Assembly: GCF_002355635.1 (NCBI RefSeq)
Contig: NZ_AP017558.1
Location: forward strand, 1,612,001-1,676,000
Source: Halopenitus persicus
GTDB lineage: Archaea > Halobacteriota > Halobacteria > Halobacteriales > Haloferacaceae
DNA length: 64,000 nt
Direction of reading: 5' to 3'
In this document: in pieces, positions 44,271 to 52,593 of the stretch
Layout of the letters: each line of letters opens with the position of its first letter
Numbering within the stretch: position 1 is the stretch's first letter
Made by a program: the position numbers and the translations under genes
The notes under the pieces: generated by a model
What the model saw: the letters and a program-made list of their open reading frames with translations, nothing else
Database searches by the model: none
Told to the model about the DNA's origin: nothing

Positions 44271-45331
44271 CTATAGTAATCGTTAGAACTTTCCGCTCAA
44301 AGGTTGTTACTATACTCAATGGATCATCTCGACGAGATCTCCGTCGAAGAACTCCAAGACGCCCTCAACAATATTGACGGAAACAAGCCGATTCAACGGT
44401 TGTTAGCGGCGATCGCGTACAAAAACGGTGTGACGCAGACCGAACTTGCAGAGTGGCATGACACCGGGCGAAGAACGATCTACAGCTGGTTGATGCGACT
44501 TGATACAGACGAACCGCTTGAGCAAGCTGTTTCCGATGCTCATCGATCTGGGAGAAAACGAAAGCTCTCAGAATCACAGCAAAAAGAGTTCGAACGAACT
44601 GTTTATGAACCACCCGAGGAAGTCGGGATCGACGCGCCGGCGTGGACACCGGCGCTCGTCCAAGATTTTCTCGAAGAAACCTACGGCGTTGAGTACTCTG
44701 CCCCGAGTTGTCGGCGGTTACTGAAAGAAGCTGGACTCAGCTATCAAAAACCTCGACGTACAGCCGCTGAATCTGAGGAATCCGACCAAGACGAGTTCTA
44801 CGACGAGATCAAAAAAAGCGGCGGGAAATGGACGCCACAGTAGTGTGTATCGATCAAACCAAGAAATCAGTCCAGGTCGAGCCGCGTGCCGCGTGATTTC
44901 CGCGTGGCACGCGGCCCTCCGTCGAATTGTCCGGGTAGCGGGACTGGACGTGCTTGCTCGGCGCGATCACCGAGGATGGTGATCGGTTCTTCTCCCGATG
45001 TACAGAGTACATCACCGCAGATCACGCAAAACATTTCATTTTAGCACTCTGTGAAGAATTTGAAGATGATCTGATTATCGTTCTCGATGGTGCACCGTAT
45101 TTCCAGGCGTCGGCCGTCACGGAGCTGGCGGCCCGTGACGACCTCGCCTTCGTGACGCTTCCCCCGTACTCACCGGAGTTGAACCCAGTCGAGGAATGCT
45201 GGAGACAGCTCCAAGCAGCCCTCAGCAACCGGTTCTTTGACTCACTCGACGAACTGACAACAGCGATCGACACCGCTCTTGATCAGATCTCGATCCCAAA
45301 TGTGAGTAACTATTTCTAGTGACTACTATAG
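44271..45331 (+). mobile_element. IS630-family insertion sequence, decayed
   Basis: An element of about 1.06 kb bounded by imperfect terminal inverted repeats: left CTATAGTAATCGTTAGAA (44271-44288), right end reading CTATAGTAGTCACTAGAA on the minus strand (45314-45331). The ends begin with TATA, fitting the TA target of IS630. It carries a transposase in two frames. Two in-frame stop codons in the second part make it inactive. It lies between tRNA-Phe and a small zinc-ribbon gene whose 5' end it seems to have removed. Confidence 0.8.
44304..45319 (+). pseudogene. IS630 transposase, two frames, with nonsense mutations
   Basis: The first part (ATG 44319 or upstream GTG/TTG; HTH domains with TELAEWHDTGRRTIYSWL) ends at 44843. 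Just before, a run of seven A (44811-44817) offers a -1 slippage site, as in IS630 elements. The second part (from ~44828, MDATVVCIDQTKKSVQVE) holds the DDE residues: D in CIDQ, D in IIVLDGAPYF and E in ELNPVEECW. It is broken by a TGA (in AA-stop-FPRGTRP, probably an original Trp) and a TAG (LSG-stop-RDW, probably Gln). Confidence 0.85.
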
Positions 45332-45585
45332 GATCGGAAGGCGAGTCTGACTACTTCGAGAGCCCTGCAGAACTCAGATCGTACGCACTTCAAGGGACGC
45401 ACAAGGTCGCGCAAGCAATCTGGATCTACGAGCTCATCGACGCCTACCGGCTCCCTGATATTCCGCAAGAATGCCGAGAATGCGGAACGGCACTCATTGG
45501 CACCTGGGTCGGGCATCCAGACAAAGGCGAACCAGGCGTCCTCTGCGAAGACTGCGCCAACATAGACCCCAACCCCGGTCTCTAA
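45319..45585 (+). pseudogene. zinc-ribbon protein, 5' end cut by IS630
   Basis: From ~45331 the frame reads as host coding sequence (SDYFESPAELRSYALQGTHK, then IYELIDAYRLPDIPQECREC). A C-terminal zinc ribbon has CRECG and CEDC. The nominal GTG start at 45319 lies inside the right end of the insertion sequence, so the original N-terminus was lost or replaced; the product may still be made from an IS-borne start. No promoter is obvious. Function unknown. Confidence 0.6.
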
Positions 45586-45633
45586 GACCCGTCACCGGTC
45601 AGCACACGTGCGAACCGACAACAACGACCTTTC

Positions 45634-46749
45634 TTAGACGAGATCCATCGCCTGCTCGGTCAACCGGTAGCGATACGCCGGTCGGACAAACACAATCTGC
45701 CCGTAATCCTCTGATTTCGTGACTTCTTCAGAGGACTCAATCACCTCAACAGCCGTATTGAGTCGATCCACTGCGTCGCCGGAGCGCAGAAACTCGACGA
45801 CCTGCTCTGGCTCGATATCAAACTCCGCGGCCAAGATACTCCGAATTGTTCGACCAGCCCCGTCAGCGACCGCGACAGACGGCGCTGACACCCGGGCCTG
45901 CGGGCCCCCTCGCTCCGCAGCGTCCTCAGAAAGCGCCGTAACCTGCAGTTCATCGTCGATATGCGCGATCAGCGCATCCAGGTTCACCTCCGCTTCCTCA
46001 GTCACCTGCCCGTTCACAATCTCATCAAGCCGTTCGCTAATCGCAAAGACATCCGGCCCGGGCGGCGCGGTCTGGGCAAGCACTCCAGCATCAACAAGGT
46101 GATTCAGTACCGTCCGCGGTTGGTACTCAATGTCGACATCAAGCGAGTCCAGTAGCTCGGTTCGCTTGATCCCCTCTTCCTCGGGACCGATCTCCGCATT
46201 GTAGAACGCCTTTGCGACGACTACCTGATCATCGACGCTGTGTGTATTCCCCTTTCGTTCCCGGATATACCGCTCCAAGCGGTCAAAATCAGTGCTGTCA
46301 TCCTCCTCAATCGTGAGGGCATCTCTGACCTTGTCTGGGAGTTCCGGACGCGGCGCGTCACGGTGCCGCTGGGCTTTCTCCGACAGGCGCGTGTTGTCGT
46401 AGAGGGCACGCGCTACAGGGAGGCCACGGAGATAATTATACTCGTAGAGAACCTCCACCCCGTGTTCAGTCAGGCCGTAGAACTGCGACGGGAGGTCACG
46501 CGCGTCCTCATTCGGCGGGTACCGATAACAGTCGATGATATCGTTGTCACTGAGAACCTCCAGCTGATCTCTGATTGCGGCCTTGTTCTTCGGCATCATG
46601 TACGCCAACTCATCGAGTGACGGGAGATGCTCCGGATGGCCAAGGATGAACTGCAGGATCAAGTGCCGCGTCTCCTGGGACAGGAGATCGTAGATCTGCC
46701 GCTGCTCTTCAAACGGGCCGCCACCCTCCGCGGCAGGTGCGTCACTCAT
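45634..46749 (-). CDS. winged-helix transcription regulator, haloarchaeal
   Basis: A 371-residue protein with at least two winged-helix segments. The first (residues ~15-80: QIYDLLSQETRHLILQFIL, LPSLDELAYMMPKNKAAIRD) is ArsR-like; a second lies at ~195-245 (GIKRTELLDSLDVDIEYQPR, TVLNHLVDAGVLAQ). The C-terminus (VVEFLRSGDAVDRLNTAVEV) is helical. No ligand domain is recognised. It shares a 121-bp intergenic region with the divergent gene at 46871 and has the somewhat lower GC of this accessory stretch. It may control that neighbour and itself. Confidence 0.75.
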   Translation of the reverse strand: MSDAPAAEGGGPFEEQRQIYDLLSQETRHLILQFILGHPEHLPSLDELAYMMPKNKAAIRDQLEVLSDNDIIDCYRYPPNEDARDLPSQFYGLTEHGVEVLYEYNYLRGLPVARALYDNTRLSEKAQRHRDAPRPELPDKVRDALTIEEDDSTDFDRLERYIRERKGNTHSVDDQVVVAKAFYNAEIGPEEEGIKRTELLDSLDVDIEYQPRTVLNHLVDAGVLAQTAPPGPDVFAISERLDEIVNGQVTEEAEVNLDALIAHIDDELQVTALSEDAAERGGPQARVSAPSVAVADGAGRTIRSILAAEFDIEPEQVVEFLRSGDAVDRLNTAVEVIESSEEVTKSEDYGQIVFVRPAYRYRLTEQAMDLV

Positions 46750-46870
46750 AGTCTCACTTGAGACTACTTCGGCGGCGCGAATAATACTTTGGGTAAACCG
46801 ATGTGGTCAAACAGCGGATTAGGCATACTGGTCAGCAACCTATTTATTCACGCGCCAAGGAGCACACAGT

Positions 46871-47629
46871 ATGACTGACCCCGGCCCGCCTCCGAACGCG
46901 AAAGCGATTATGGAGAGCGTGAACGAAGCGCTCCAAGGGCTCGAATTAGAACCTCACGAAACCTCGGAAATACTGGGGTTCGCCAACCGAGAACTTCCGC
47001 ACCTCCACACCCCTGAAGACTCGTATTTTATCCTCGGTAGCTACCGCGACCCGTACCTTCGACGACTCCGCATCGTCCAGAACGAACTGGACAAGCGACT
47101 CGGCACATACCCGTTCCTGATGGCTGATCTCTCCGAATTGGATATCGACCGGCTCCCCGTCTTCCGTATCCGATTCACCCTCCTCGCCGCGCACGCCGAC
47201 ACCATCGTCGCCGTGTACGAACAGGACGCCGGCGGTGAAGTCACCGAACTCGGGAAAATCAGCACGACACCATACTTCAACAAATCGTACGTCCTCCCGC
47301 GAGACTACGCGTGGATGACCGACCAGAACCTCGACACAGAAGCAGACGTCATCGCCGCTGCTGCGACAATCTACTTCAACGACGGTCTCGACGAAGCGGC
47401 TACTAAAGAAGAACTGGACTCACTCATCGCCACAGCCAACAAGAACGACATCAGCCTTACAACACCAGATGTCATCGAACGGCTGGAAAACCGTGATGAC
47501 AGCGAACACGCACCCGTCTCATACAGCTGGGTTCACCTCAACGAATTCCGTCTCTTCGAACTCCACAATCGATGCTTCGCCTGGTCCAGCCCAGATGACC
47601 TGCGCGACATCGTACATGAAGTCCCGTGA
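46871..47629 (+). CDS. unknown protein, possible TIR/deoxyribosyltransferase-like fold
   Basis: A 252-residue protein. Residues ~50-135 show an alternating strand-helix pattern: DSYFILGSYRDPYLRRLRIV, GTYPFLMADLSELDIDRL, FRIRFTLLAAHADTIVAVYE and GGEVTELGKIS. A strand ending in GSYRD, a later strand with ADTIV, and E in GGEVTELG resemble nucleoside 2-deoxyribosyltransferase/TIR-like NAD-processing folds, which is inference only. The C-terminal half is unlike known domains. A TATA box (CTATTTATTC, ~46840) sits 28 bp upstream. It is divergent from the HTH gene, suggesting a regulator-effector pair. Confidence 0.6.
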   Translation: MTDPGPPPNAKAIMESVNEALQGLELEPHETSEILGFANRELPHLHTPEDSYFILGSYRDPYLRRLRIVQNELDKRLGTYPFLMADLSELDIDRLPVFRIRFTLLAAHADTIVAVYEQDAGGEVTELGKISTTPYFNKSYVLPRDYAWMTDQNLDTEADVIAAAATIYFNDGLDEAATKEELDSLIATANKNDISLTTPDVIERLENRDDSEHAPVSYSWVHLNEFRLFELHNRCFAWSSPDDLRDIVHEVP

Positions 47630-47636
47630 TGCCGCG

Positions 47637-47831
47637 TCACTGATGATTGAGGTATAGGAACGGGTCATTCCAGTCTTGCTCTTCATCTGCGGCCAGTACC
47701 TGATTCAGCGTGTCTACCATCCCATCCACGCCCATCTCGTCGAACTGATCTCTGAGTTCAGAGGCGAGCGGTCGCCACTCAGCACCGTGGATTTTGTTCC
47801 ATTCTGGCGGGACGAGGATGTCTGCGAACAT
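47637..47831 (-). CDS. small protein of unknown function
   Basis: A 64-residue frame starting MFADILVPPEWNKIHGAEWR and ending WNDPFLYLNHQ. The peptide looks real (acidic, with two Trp near the ends), and the frame is closed upstream by a stop near 47870. It lies 8 bp from the converging end of the preceding gene. It could be a truncated piece of a larger protein, as it has no helix-capping N-terminal region and no visible promoter. Confidence 0.45.
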   Translation of the reverse strand: MFADILVPPEWNKIHGAEWRPLASELRDQFDEMGVDGMVDTLNQVLAADEEQDWNDPFLYLNHQ

Positions 47832-47873
47832 GTGCCCGTGGTCATCGTGGCTCCTCCCACGTCTCGGGGAACG

Positions 47874-48476
47874 CTATTTCACGAACAGCTGGAACAGGGC
47901 CAGACCGACGAGTGCAACGATCGTCACAACTGCCAGCGTGGTCTGCGAGACGAGACCCAGCGGGCCGATCCCAACGCTTCCGAGCGTCACGCTCACCGCC
48001 ACGACGAACGCGACCCCCAGCTCGACGCGTGCGGACGTCGGCGTCCCCACGTCGTCGAGATACGGGTCGAGGTCGGAGGCGCCATCACGAAGACGAACGG
48101 TGTTCTCGTCAGTGTCGAAATCGACCACTCCCAGTTTCGCCATCCTGCGGAGGTGACACTGGTAGAGCCCCGTGTACACCCGTTTGTACTGTTTCGACGT
48201 CACGTCTGCGGCGGGAACGTCGTACTCGTCGGCCGCGACCTGCGTCGTCAGCTCCTCGACCGACATACTGCCGCCGTGCGTACGGAGACGGGAGACCACG
48301 GTTCTTCGTCTGCTGTTCCGAAGGACGTCGAACATCTCGTTTTTCGAGAGTCTCACCGGCGTCTGATCCCCGTAATCGGTGTCTTCGTCGGACGTCCCCG
48401 CCGCGATGTCCGCCACCTCCTCGCCGGATCGACCCTCCCCCGACCCCCGACCGTAGTGGATCTGCTGTGATGCCAT
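47874..48476 (-). CDS. DUF7344-type HTH protein with membrane tail
   Basis: A 200-residue protein from MASQQIHYGRG. The core (residues ~50-140) is a winged helix of the haloarchaeal DUF7344 type: EMFDVLRNSRRRTVVSRLRT, then QYKRVYTGLYQCHLRRMAKL and a wing GVVDFDTDENTVRL. Two membrane segments end it (VELGVAFVVAVSVTLGSVGI, TLAVVTIVALVGLALFQLF), giving a membrane-bound regulator. A start 7 codons upstream is possible, but the ATG at 48476 fits the shared upstream motif at 48505-48515. Confidence 0.85.
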   Translation of the reverse strand: MASQQIHYGRGSGEGRSGEEVADIAAGTSDEDTDYGDQTPVRLSKNEMFDVLRNSRRRTVVSRLRTHGGSMSVEELTTQVAADEYDVPAADVTSKQYKRVYTGLYQCHLRRMAKLGVVDFDTDENTVRLRDGASDLDPYLDDVGTPTSARVELGVAFVVAVSVTLGSVGIGPLGLVSQTTLAVVTIVALVGLALFQLFVK

Positions 48477-48497
48477 CTCAACCGCTAATGTTACCAC

Positions 48498-48874
48498 TAC
48501 TATGTTGTTATGTTGCTACTTACTGTCGCGGCGGCACGAGTACTATCCTCATACCGGTCCGTAGAAGCATCCTACCATCCAGGTCCTCGAACCGAATCGC
48601 CATCGACGTCCCTGCATCCCCGTCGTCGTTCGGACCATCCGACGGTCGGTTCGACCGTCCCCTCCGGTCGGCCGGAAAACGGTCCGCGACGGAGCGGTCT
48701 GAGCCCTATCCGAACGAGCTCCGATGGTAGTCGTCTCAAACGGCGGAACAGTGCCTCGATTACAATGGCCTTGCTCCGCAATCGTGGTAACGTATCCGCC
48801 CGACAATGAACGTAAAACCATCACAACGAACGCGATGTCGGTCGAACCCTCGTCGCTACAGTGACCGATGATCA
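48498..48874. other. intergenic, about 375 bp
   Basis: Apart from the CAACATAACAA motif at its left end, no gene or clear signal was found. A minus-strand frame (48549-48881) lacks coding character. Confidence 0.4.
48505..48515 (-). promoter_or_regulatory. shared upstream motif CAACATAACAA (first copy)
   Basis: The minus strand reads CAACATAACAA 29-39 bp before the ATG at 48476. The same 11 bases precede the second DUF7344-type gene (49941-49951). It may be the promoter box or a binding site of these regulators. Confidence 0.55.
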
Positions 48875-49219
48875 ATGCCATCCCAGCCTGACGACGGTCC
48901 GAGCGACGATCCCCGCCGCGAACCCGCTGGTCCCCGCCATCGACGTGCCGAGAAGCACCTCGGCGAATCCGATAGGCACGATGCGTTCGAACCCCTCGAC
49001 GGCGGGGAGGCGGGTCGCGTGACTGCCCGGCGAATGGGGACCCTTTCGTACGGAATCACGGCAGTGATCCTGGCGAGCGTCGCCCTGGTGGTCGAGCGCG
49101 ATCTCGTCCCCGTTCCCGAGTTCGCCCTGTCGTGGGTCACGATCGCCGGTGCAACGACGATGCTGCTGACCGCGCTGACGCGGTACGCTCGAACGCGCAG
49201 CCGTCAGTCGATCGAGTAG
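48875..49219 (+). CDS. small membrane protein of unknown function
   Basis: A 114-residue protein: about 50 hydrophilic residues rich in Pro, Asp and Arg, then two hydrophobic segments (LSYGITAVILASVALVVE and WVTIAGATTMLLTALTRY). The charged N-terminus contains no recognised motif. It stands between two convergent/divergent DUF7344-type genes. The ATG at 48875 is the first in frame; an internal ATG at 49034 (MGTLSYG) is an alternative. Confidence 0.5.
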   Translation: MPSQPDDGPSDDPRREPAGPRHRRAEKHLGESDRHDAFEPLDGGEAGRVTARRMGTLSYGITAVILASVALVVERDLVPVPEFALSWVTIAGATTMLLTALTRYARTRSRQSIE

Positions 49220-49311
49220 CCGGTCGCAGGACCGGCGGGAGGAACGTGGTCCGTCGACAACCCAGCCCAACTCAATCCAACCCAACCCAACCCGGCGTCG
49301 ACTCGTGACGT

Positions 49312-49902
49312 TCACGTCGAAGCGCGACTGTACGAGTCCAGTGCAGCCAGTCCGAGGAACCCGGCCATCCCGACGCCGATCCGGAGCAGTTCCGGTGGCG
49401 CGGCGAACGGGGGAACGCCGGTGAGCCCCAGCAGGATCATCCCCGCGAGGACGAACGCCACCACGACCGTCGTCCGATGCCGGTCCCTTCCAACGGTGTC
49501 GTCGAGGTACGGCTCCAGCTGTGTCCCACACTCGCGGAGCCGAACCGTTCCCCGATTCTTCTCGTACTCGATGACGCCGATGTCGTCCATCATCGGCAGG
49601 TGGTTCTGGTAGAGCCCGACGTAAACGCGCTTCCGCTGCGACGAGGAGAGCTGCTGAACGGTGACGTCGTTCTCCTTTGCGGCGATGTGTTCGGCCAGGT
49701 CGCTCGCCGTCGCCGACCCGTCCCGATCCCGAAGATACCGCAGTATGTCCCTGCGTCGGCGGTTGTACAGTACTTCGAACACGGCGTCCGTGGACAGCTC
49801 CTTCTCACCGTCCCGTTCAGCGGTCGCATCGTTCAGTAAAGCGCTCACAACCGGATCGTTGTCCCGGTCGTTTTCACGTTCGTTGTTGGTTTGTTGTGGC
49901 AT
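49312..49902 (-). CDS. DUF7344-type HTH protein with membrane tail (second)
   Basis: A 196-residue protein from MPQQTNNERE. It is a paralogue of the gene at 47874: winged helix with VFEVLYNRRRRDILRYLRDR, then SQRKRVYVGLYQNHLPMMDD and IGVIEYEKNRGTVRL, followed by two membrane segments (TTVVVAFVLAGMILLGLTGV and LLRIGVGMAGFLGLAA). A longer start at 49956 exists, but it would run over the shared upstream motif, so the ATG at 49902 is preferred. Haloarchaeal proteins of this kind often sit near pili and archaellum genes, as here. Confidence 0.85.
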   Translation of the reverse strand: MPQQTNNERENDRDNDPVVSALLNDATAERDGEKELSTDAVFEVLYNRRRRDILRYLRDRDGSATASDLAEHIAAKENDVTVQQLSSSQRKRVYVGLYQNHLPMMDDIGVIEYEKNRGTVRLRECGTQLEPYLDDTVGRDRHRTTVVVAFVLAGMILLGLTGVPPFAAPPELLRIGVGMAGFLGLAALDSYSRAST

Positions 49903-49940
49903 ACCCCGATCTCCTGTTGGAGTAATTACCACATTCTCCA

Positions 49941-49951
49941 TTGTTATGTTG
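49941..49951 (-). promoter_or_regulatory. shared upstream motif CAACATAACAA (second copy)
   Basis: Identical to the 11-mer at 48505-48515, here 39-49 bp before the ATG at 49902. Confidence 0.55.
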
Positions 49952-50072
49952 ATCATACCAACGTCCGCGAACGCGGTTCACGATGGTAGGACGTTCCTAC
50001 ACGCGGTGAACGGCTCCGACTACTCGGCCTGCTCCTTCGAGAGAGCGGAGGCCGACCGGTGACGCGACTCCC

Positions 50073-50128
50073 CCGGTTCTCGTAGCGACCGGTCGTCTCA
50101 CTGGTTCTCGTAGCGACCGGTCGTCTCA
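50073..50128. repeat. 28-bp direct repeat downstream of the zinc-ribbon gene
   Basis: The block GGTTCTCGTAGCGACCGGTC plus GTCTCACT occurs twice in a row. A third, diverged copy runs into the 3' end of the 53-codon gene that stops at 50126, so the repeat probably arose by duplication of that gene's end. Confidence 0.75.
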
Positions 50129-50287
50129 CCTGATCTCGTAGCGAACGATGTTGTCGCGTCCGCAACTTGCACACGGGATGGACGTGGAGTCGACGGTCGT
50201 TCCGCACCGACGACATTCATACACGACGACGTGGCCGTCCTCGTCCGACAGCAGCCGTTTGAGTACGGATAGTACGCTCGGGTTCAT
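50126..50287 (-). CDS. 53-residue zinc-ribbon microprotein
   Basis: A short gene on the minus strand: MNPSVLSVLKRLLSDEDGHV, then VVYECRRCGTTVDSTSIPCA and SCGRDNIVRYEIR. Two CxxC pairs (CRRC and CASC) make a compact zinc ribbon, preceded by an amphipathic helix. Haloarchaea encode many such zinc-finger microproteins, some affecting swarming or biofilm. Codon use is typical for the genome. It lies next to pilus genes; the role is unknown. Confidence 0.75.
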   Translation of the reverse strand: MNPSVLSVLKRLLSDEDGHVVVYECRRCGTTVDSTSIPCASCGRDNIVRYEIR

Positions 50288-50331
50288 GTGTTTCAGTTCG
50301 TGTTCTGTGATGGGTGTTCGTCGCCGGCGAA

Positions 50332-52125
50332 CTACCCCTCCCTGACCTCGATCTCGTGGTGTTCGATGTACAGGTATTCGAATCGGGGAACGCCCGGCGC
50401 AAGCGGGATCCGTTCGCCCTTGATGGCGTGGTCGAAGTGGACTGCACCGTTCTGACCGAGCGTCAGATTCCCGGTCATGACTGCGCCGTAGAGTTCGCCC
50501 TGTTTGATGTAGAACTCGCCGTCGCCAAGCGGTCCGGCGGGGGCGATGATGACCCCGGTCACGCTCGGCCTCTTGGCCGACGACCCCGCGATCGCTCCTT
50601 CGAAGTGGCCCGGGCCGAAGACGAGGAACTGCGTGGATCGTTCGCGGTCGTCGTCCACGGTCGTCACGCTGGCGTCCCGTTCGACGTAGAAGTGGAGGTC
50701 CCGTTTCCCCTCCCCCGGGACGTTGACGGTGTTCTTCTCGGTGCTCTTCACGAAGAGCCGGACCTCGCCGTCGCCCTCGATCTCGACGTGCCCCTCGTCG
50801 ATCATGACCCAGGTTTCCAGGGCGATGGTGACGTCGCCGTCCGTCGTATTCAACACGAGCGTCTCGCCGTCGAGGTCGATGTTCTCCAGGTAGTACTCGC
50901 CGGCCGTGAGCTCGATTTCGTCGCCGCCGCCGAAATCGAGCCGGTCGTCGCTGATCGCGTCGGTGGCGTCGTTGTCGTTCTCGCCGACCACCTGGTCGAC
51001 TCGATACTCGACTAACCTGTCGATCGGCGGGATGGACGGGACGTTGGACCCGTTGTTCGTGATCTCCCCCGTGACCGATTCCCCGTCGTGTACGTGGACC
51101 TGCGTTGCTGACGAGGCGTTGCCGTCGATCTGGCTCGACCCTGACTCGATGGAGATGTCGCTGTCGGCTGCGACGTCACCGTTGATTCGAGAGTCTCCGA
51201 ACATCGAGACTTCCCCGGCGGATCTGACGGATCCGTTATCGCCGTTCGTCTCAGCGTACGAGCCGACCGTCGAGTCGTAGCTGTCGATGTAGGCGCCGGT
51301 TCCCTCGAGTCGAATCTCGCCGGGCCCGGACGTCGCGATGACCCCGGCTTCCGGCGAGTAATCCTGCGGGAGCGCCACGAACTGGATCACGACCACCTGC
51401 TTGTCGTGGTCGTACTGGACGATCGTATCCGCGTCATCGTCGAAGTACCGACCCCAGGCCCTGTAGTACCGGCTCTCGATGGTGACCTGGACGATGGCGC
51501 CCTCCACCCTGTTGTGCAGGCCGGCGGTCGAGTTGGGGTACTGCTGTACGGAGGGCCCGGAACGGGCGATCTGAACGTCGCTGTGGACGCTTCCTCCTCG
51601 ATTGCTTTCGACGATGTGCATCGTGAGGGTTTCGTTCCGGAACCGGATCTCGGGCGGCGACACCATCATCGATCCGTTCCCGTCGCTGCGCCAGACGCCG
51701 CCACTCTGGTACCCGACCGTCGTGTCACCGTTCTCGTAGACGACGGTTCCCATTGACGTGTTCGTGATTTCGGTCCGGTTTTCGCTATCCATGAGGTCGA
51801 CGTACTCGACCGTGAGGCGTCCGCTCTCGGGGTCGACGTCGAGGGTGCCGCCGTTCCCCCGCAACCCGAGGTCGACGGTCCGTGACGACGTCCCTCCGAT
51901 CGCGACGCGTTTCGCCTCGGCATCGAACTGGGTCACCGACTGCTCGGCCTGGCTCACCTCGACGTCCTCCTGGCCTCCCGACAGCTGCGGCCCGGCGATC
52001 AGCACGATGGTGGACATCCCGAGGACGACGATGGCGATCAGCAACGCCACGGACACGACTTCGGAGACGGCGCGGTCGGTCGCCGGAGCCGTTCCCTCGT
52101 GCGTGCGTGTACTATCATTTGACAT
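50332..52125 (-). CDS. large pilin-like surface protein with type IV pilin N-terminus
   Basis: A 597-residue protein. The N-terminus has a class III type signal: charged stretch ending TDRAVSEVVSVALLIAIVVL, one membrane helix, then a long extracellular part rich in beta structure, Asn-x-Ser/Thr sites and Gly. The middle (GSSQIDGNASSATQVHVHDG) resembles polymer-like surface repeats, and the C-terminal region (FLVFGPGHFEGAIAGSSAKR, VTGVIIAPAGPL) recalls the haloarchaeal DUF7305 type. It follows the short pilin gene by 24 bp, so they form an operon divergent from pilB. Confidence 0.8.
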   Translation of the reverse strand: MSNDSTRTHEGTAPATDRAVSEVVSVALLIAIVVLGMSTIVLIAGPQLSGGQEDVEVSQAEQSVTQFDAEAKRVAIGGTSSRTVDLGLRGNGGTLDVDPESGRLTVEYVDLMDSENRTEITNTSMGTVVYENGDTTVGYQSGGVWRSDGNGSMMVSPPEIRFRNETLTMHIVESNRGGSVHSDVQIARSGPSVQQYPNSTAGLHNRVEGAIVQVTIESRYYRAWGRYFDDDADTIVQYDHDKQVVVIQFVALPQDYSPEAGVIATSGPGEIRLEGTGAYIDSYDSTVGSYAETNGDNGSVRSAGEVSMFGDSRINGDVAADSDISIESGSSQIDGNASSATQVHVHDGESVTGEITNNGSNVPSIPPIDRLVEYRVDQVVGENDNDATDAISDDRLDFGGGDEIELTAGEYYLENIDLDGETLVLNTTDGDVTIALETWVMIDEGHVEIEGDGEVRLFVKSTEKNTVNVPGEGKRDLHFYVERDASVTTVDDDRERSTQFLVFGPGHFEGAIAGSSAKRPSVTGVIIAPAGPLGDGEFYIKQGELYGAVMTGNLTLGQNGAVHFDHAIKGERIPLAPGVPRFEYLYIEHHEIEVREG

Positions 52126-52149
52126 TTGATCGTCTCCCTCCGCCTTTCG

Positions 52150-52593
52150 TTACGGTCTGAACGTTCCCAGGACGCTCTCGGTGCTGCCGCGGGGATCCTG
52201 CCAGACGACGGTGACCCGTTCGACGTCGTCCGGACCGATCGCATCACCGGTGTCGTTCACCATCACCGTCCGTTCGCCGGTGACGAGCCGATCACTGGAC
52301 AGGTCGTACTCGTCGCCCTGCTCGGTCCGGACCACGATCTCCTCCGCAACGAGCGGCTCGCCGCCCTCGTGGTGCAGCTCGACGACCTGGTCGCCCCCGT
52401 CGTCGGCCACGCTGAACGAGAGCGTCACCTGGGGAGCGTCTGCCGACCCGACGCCGACGTCAAGCACCACGGTGCCGATGACGGTCGCGAGGATCACCGT
52501 AATGCCGAGCAGTAGCGCAGTCCCCACGACCGGCGACACCGCGCGGTCGTCGGAACCCGACGCTCGCTCGTCCGATCTTCGTCGTTGCGTCAT
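52150..52593 (-). CDS. archaeal type IV pilin
   Basis: A 147-residue pilin. SDDRAVSPVVGTALLLGITV is the standard haloarchaeal prepilin start: a short charged leader cut before the hydrophobic helix by the prepilin peptidase, followed by an assembly helix (LATVIGTVVLDVG) and a beta-rich head (DAPQVTLSFSVADDGGDQ). It heads the two-gene unit with the large pilin-like gene. A second similar pilin begins at 63636. Confidence 0.9.
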   Translation of the reverse strand: MTQRRRSDERASGSDDRAVSPVVGTALLLGITVILATVIGTVVLDVGVGSADAPQVTLSFSVADDGGDQVVELHHEGGEPLVAEEIVVRTEQGDEYDLSSDRLVTGERTVMVNDTGDAIGPDDVERVTVVWQDPRGSTESVLGTFRP

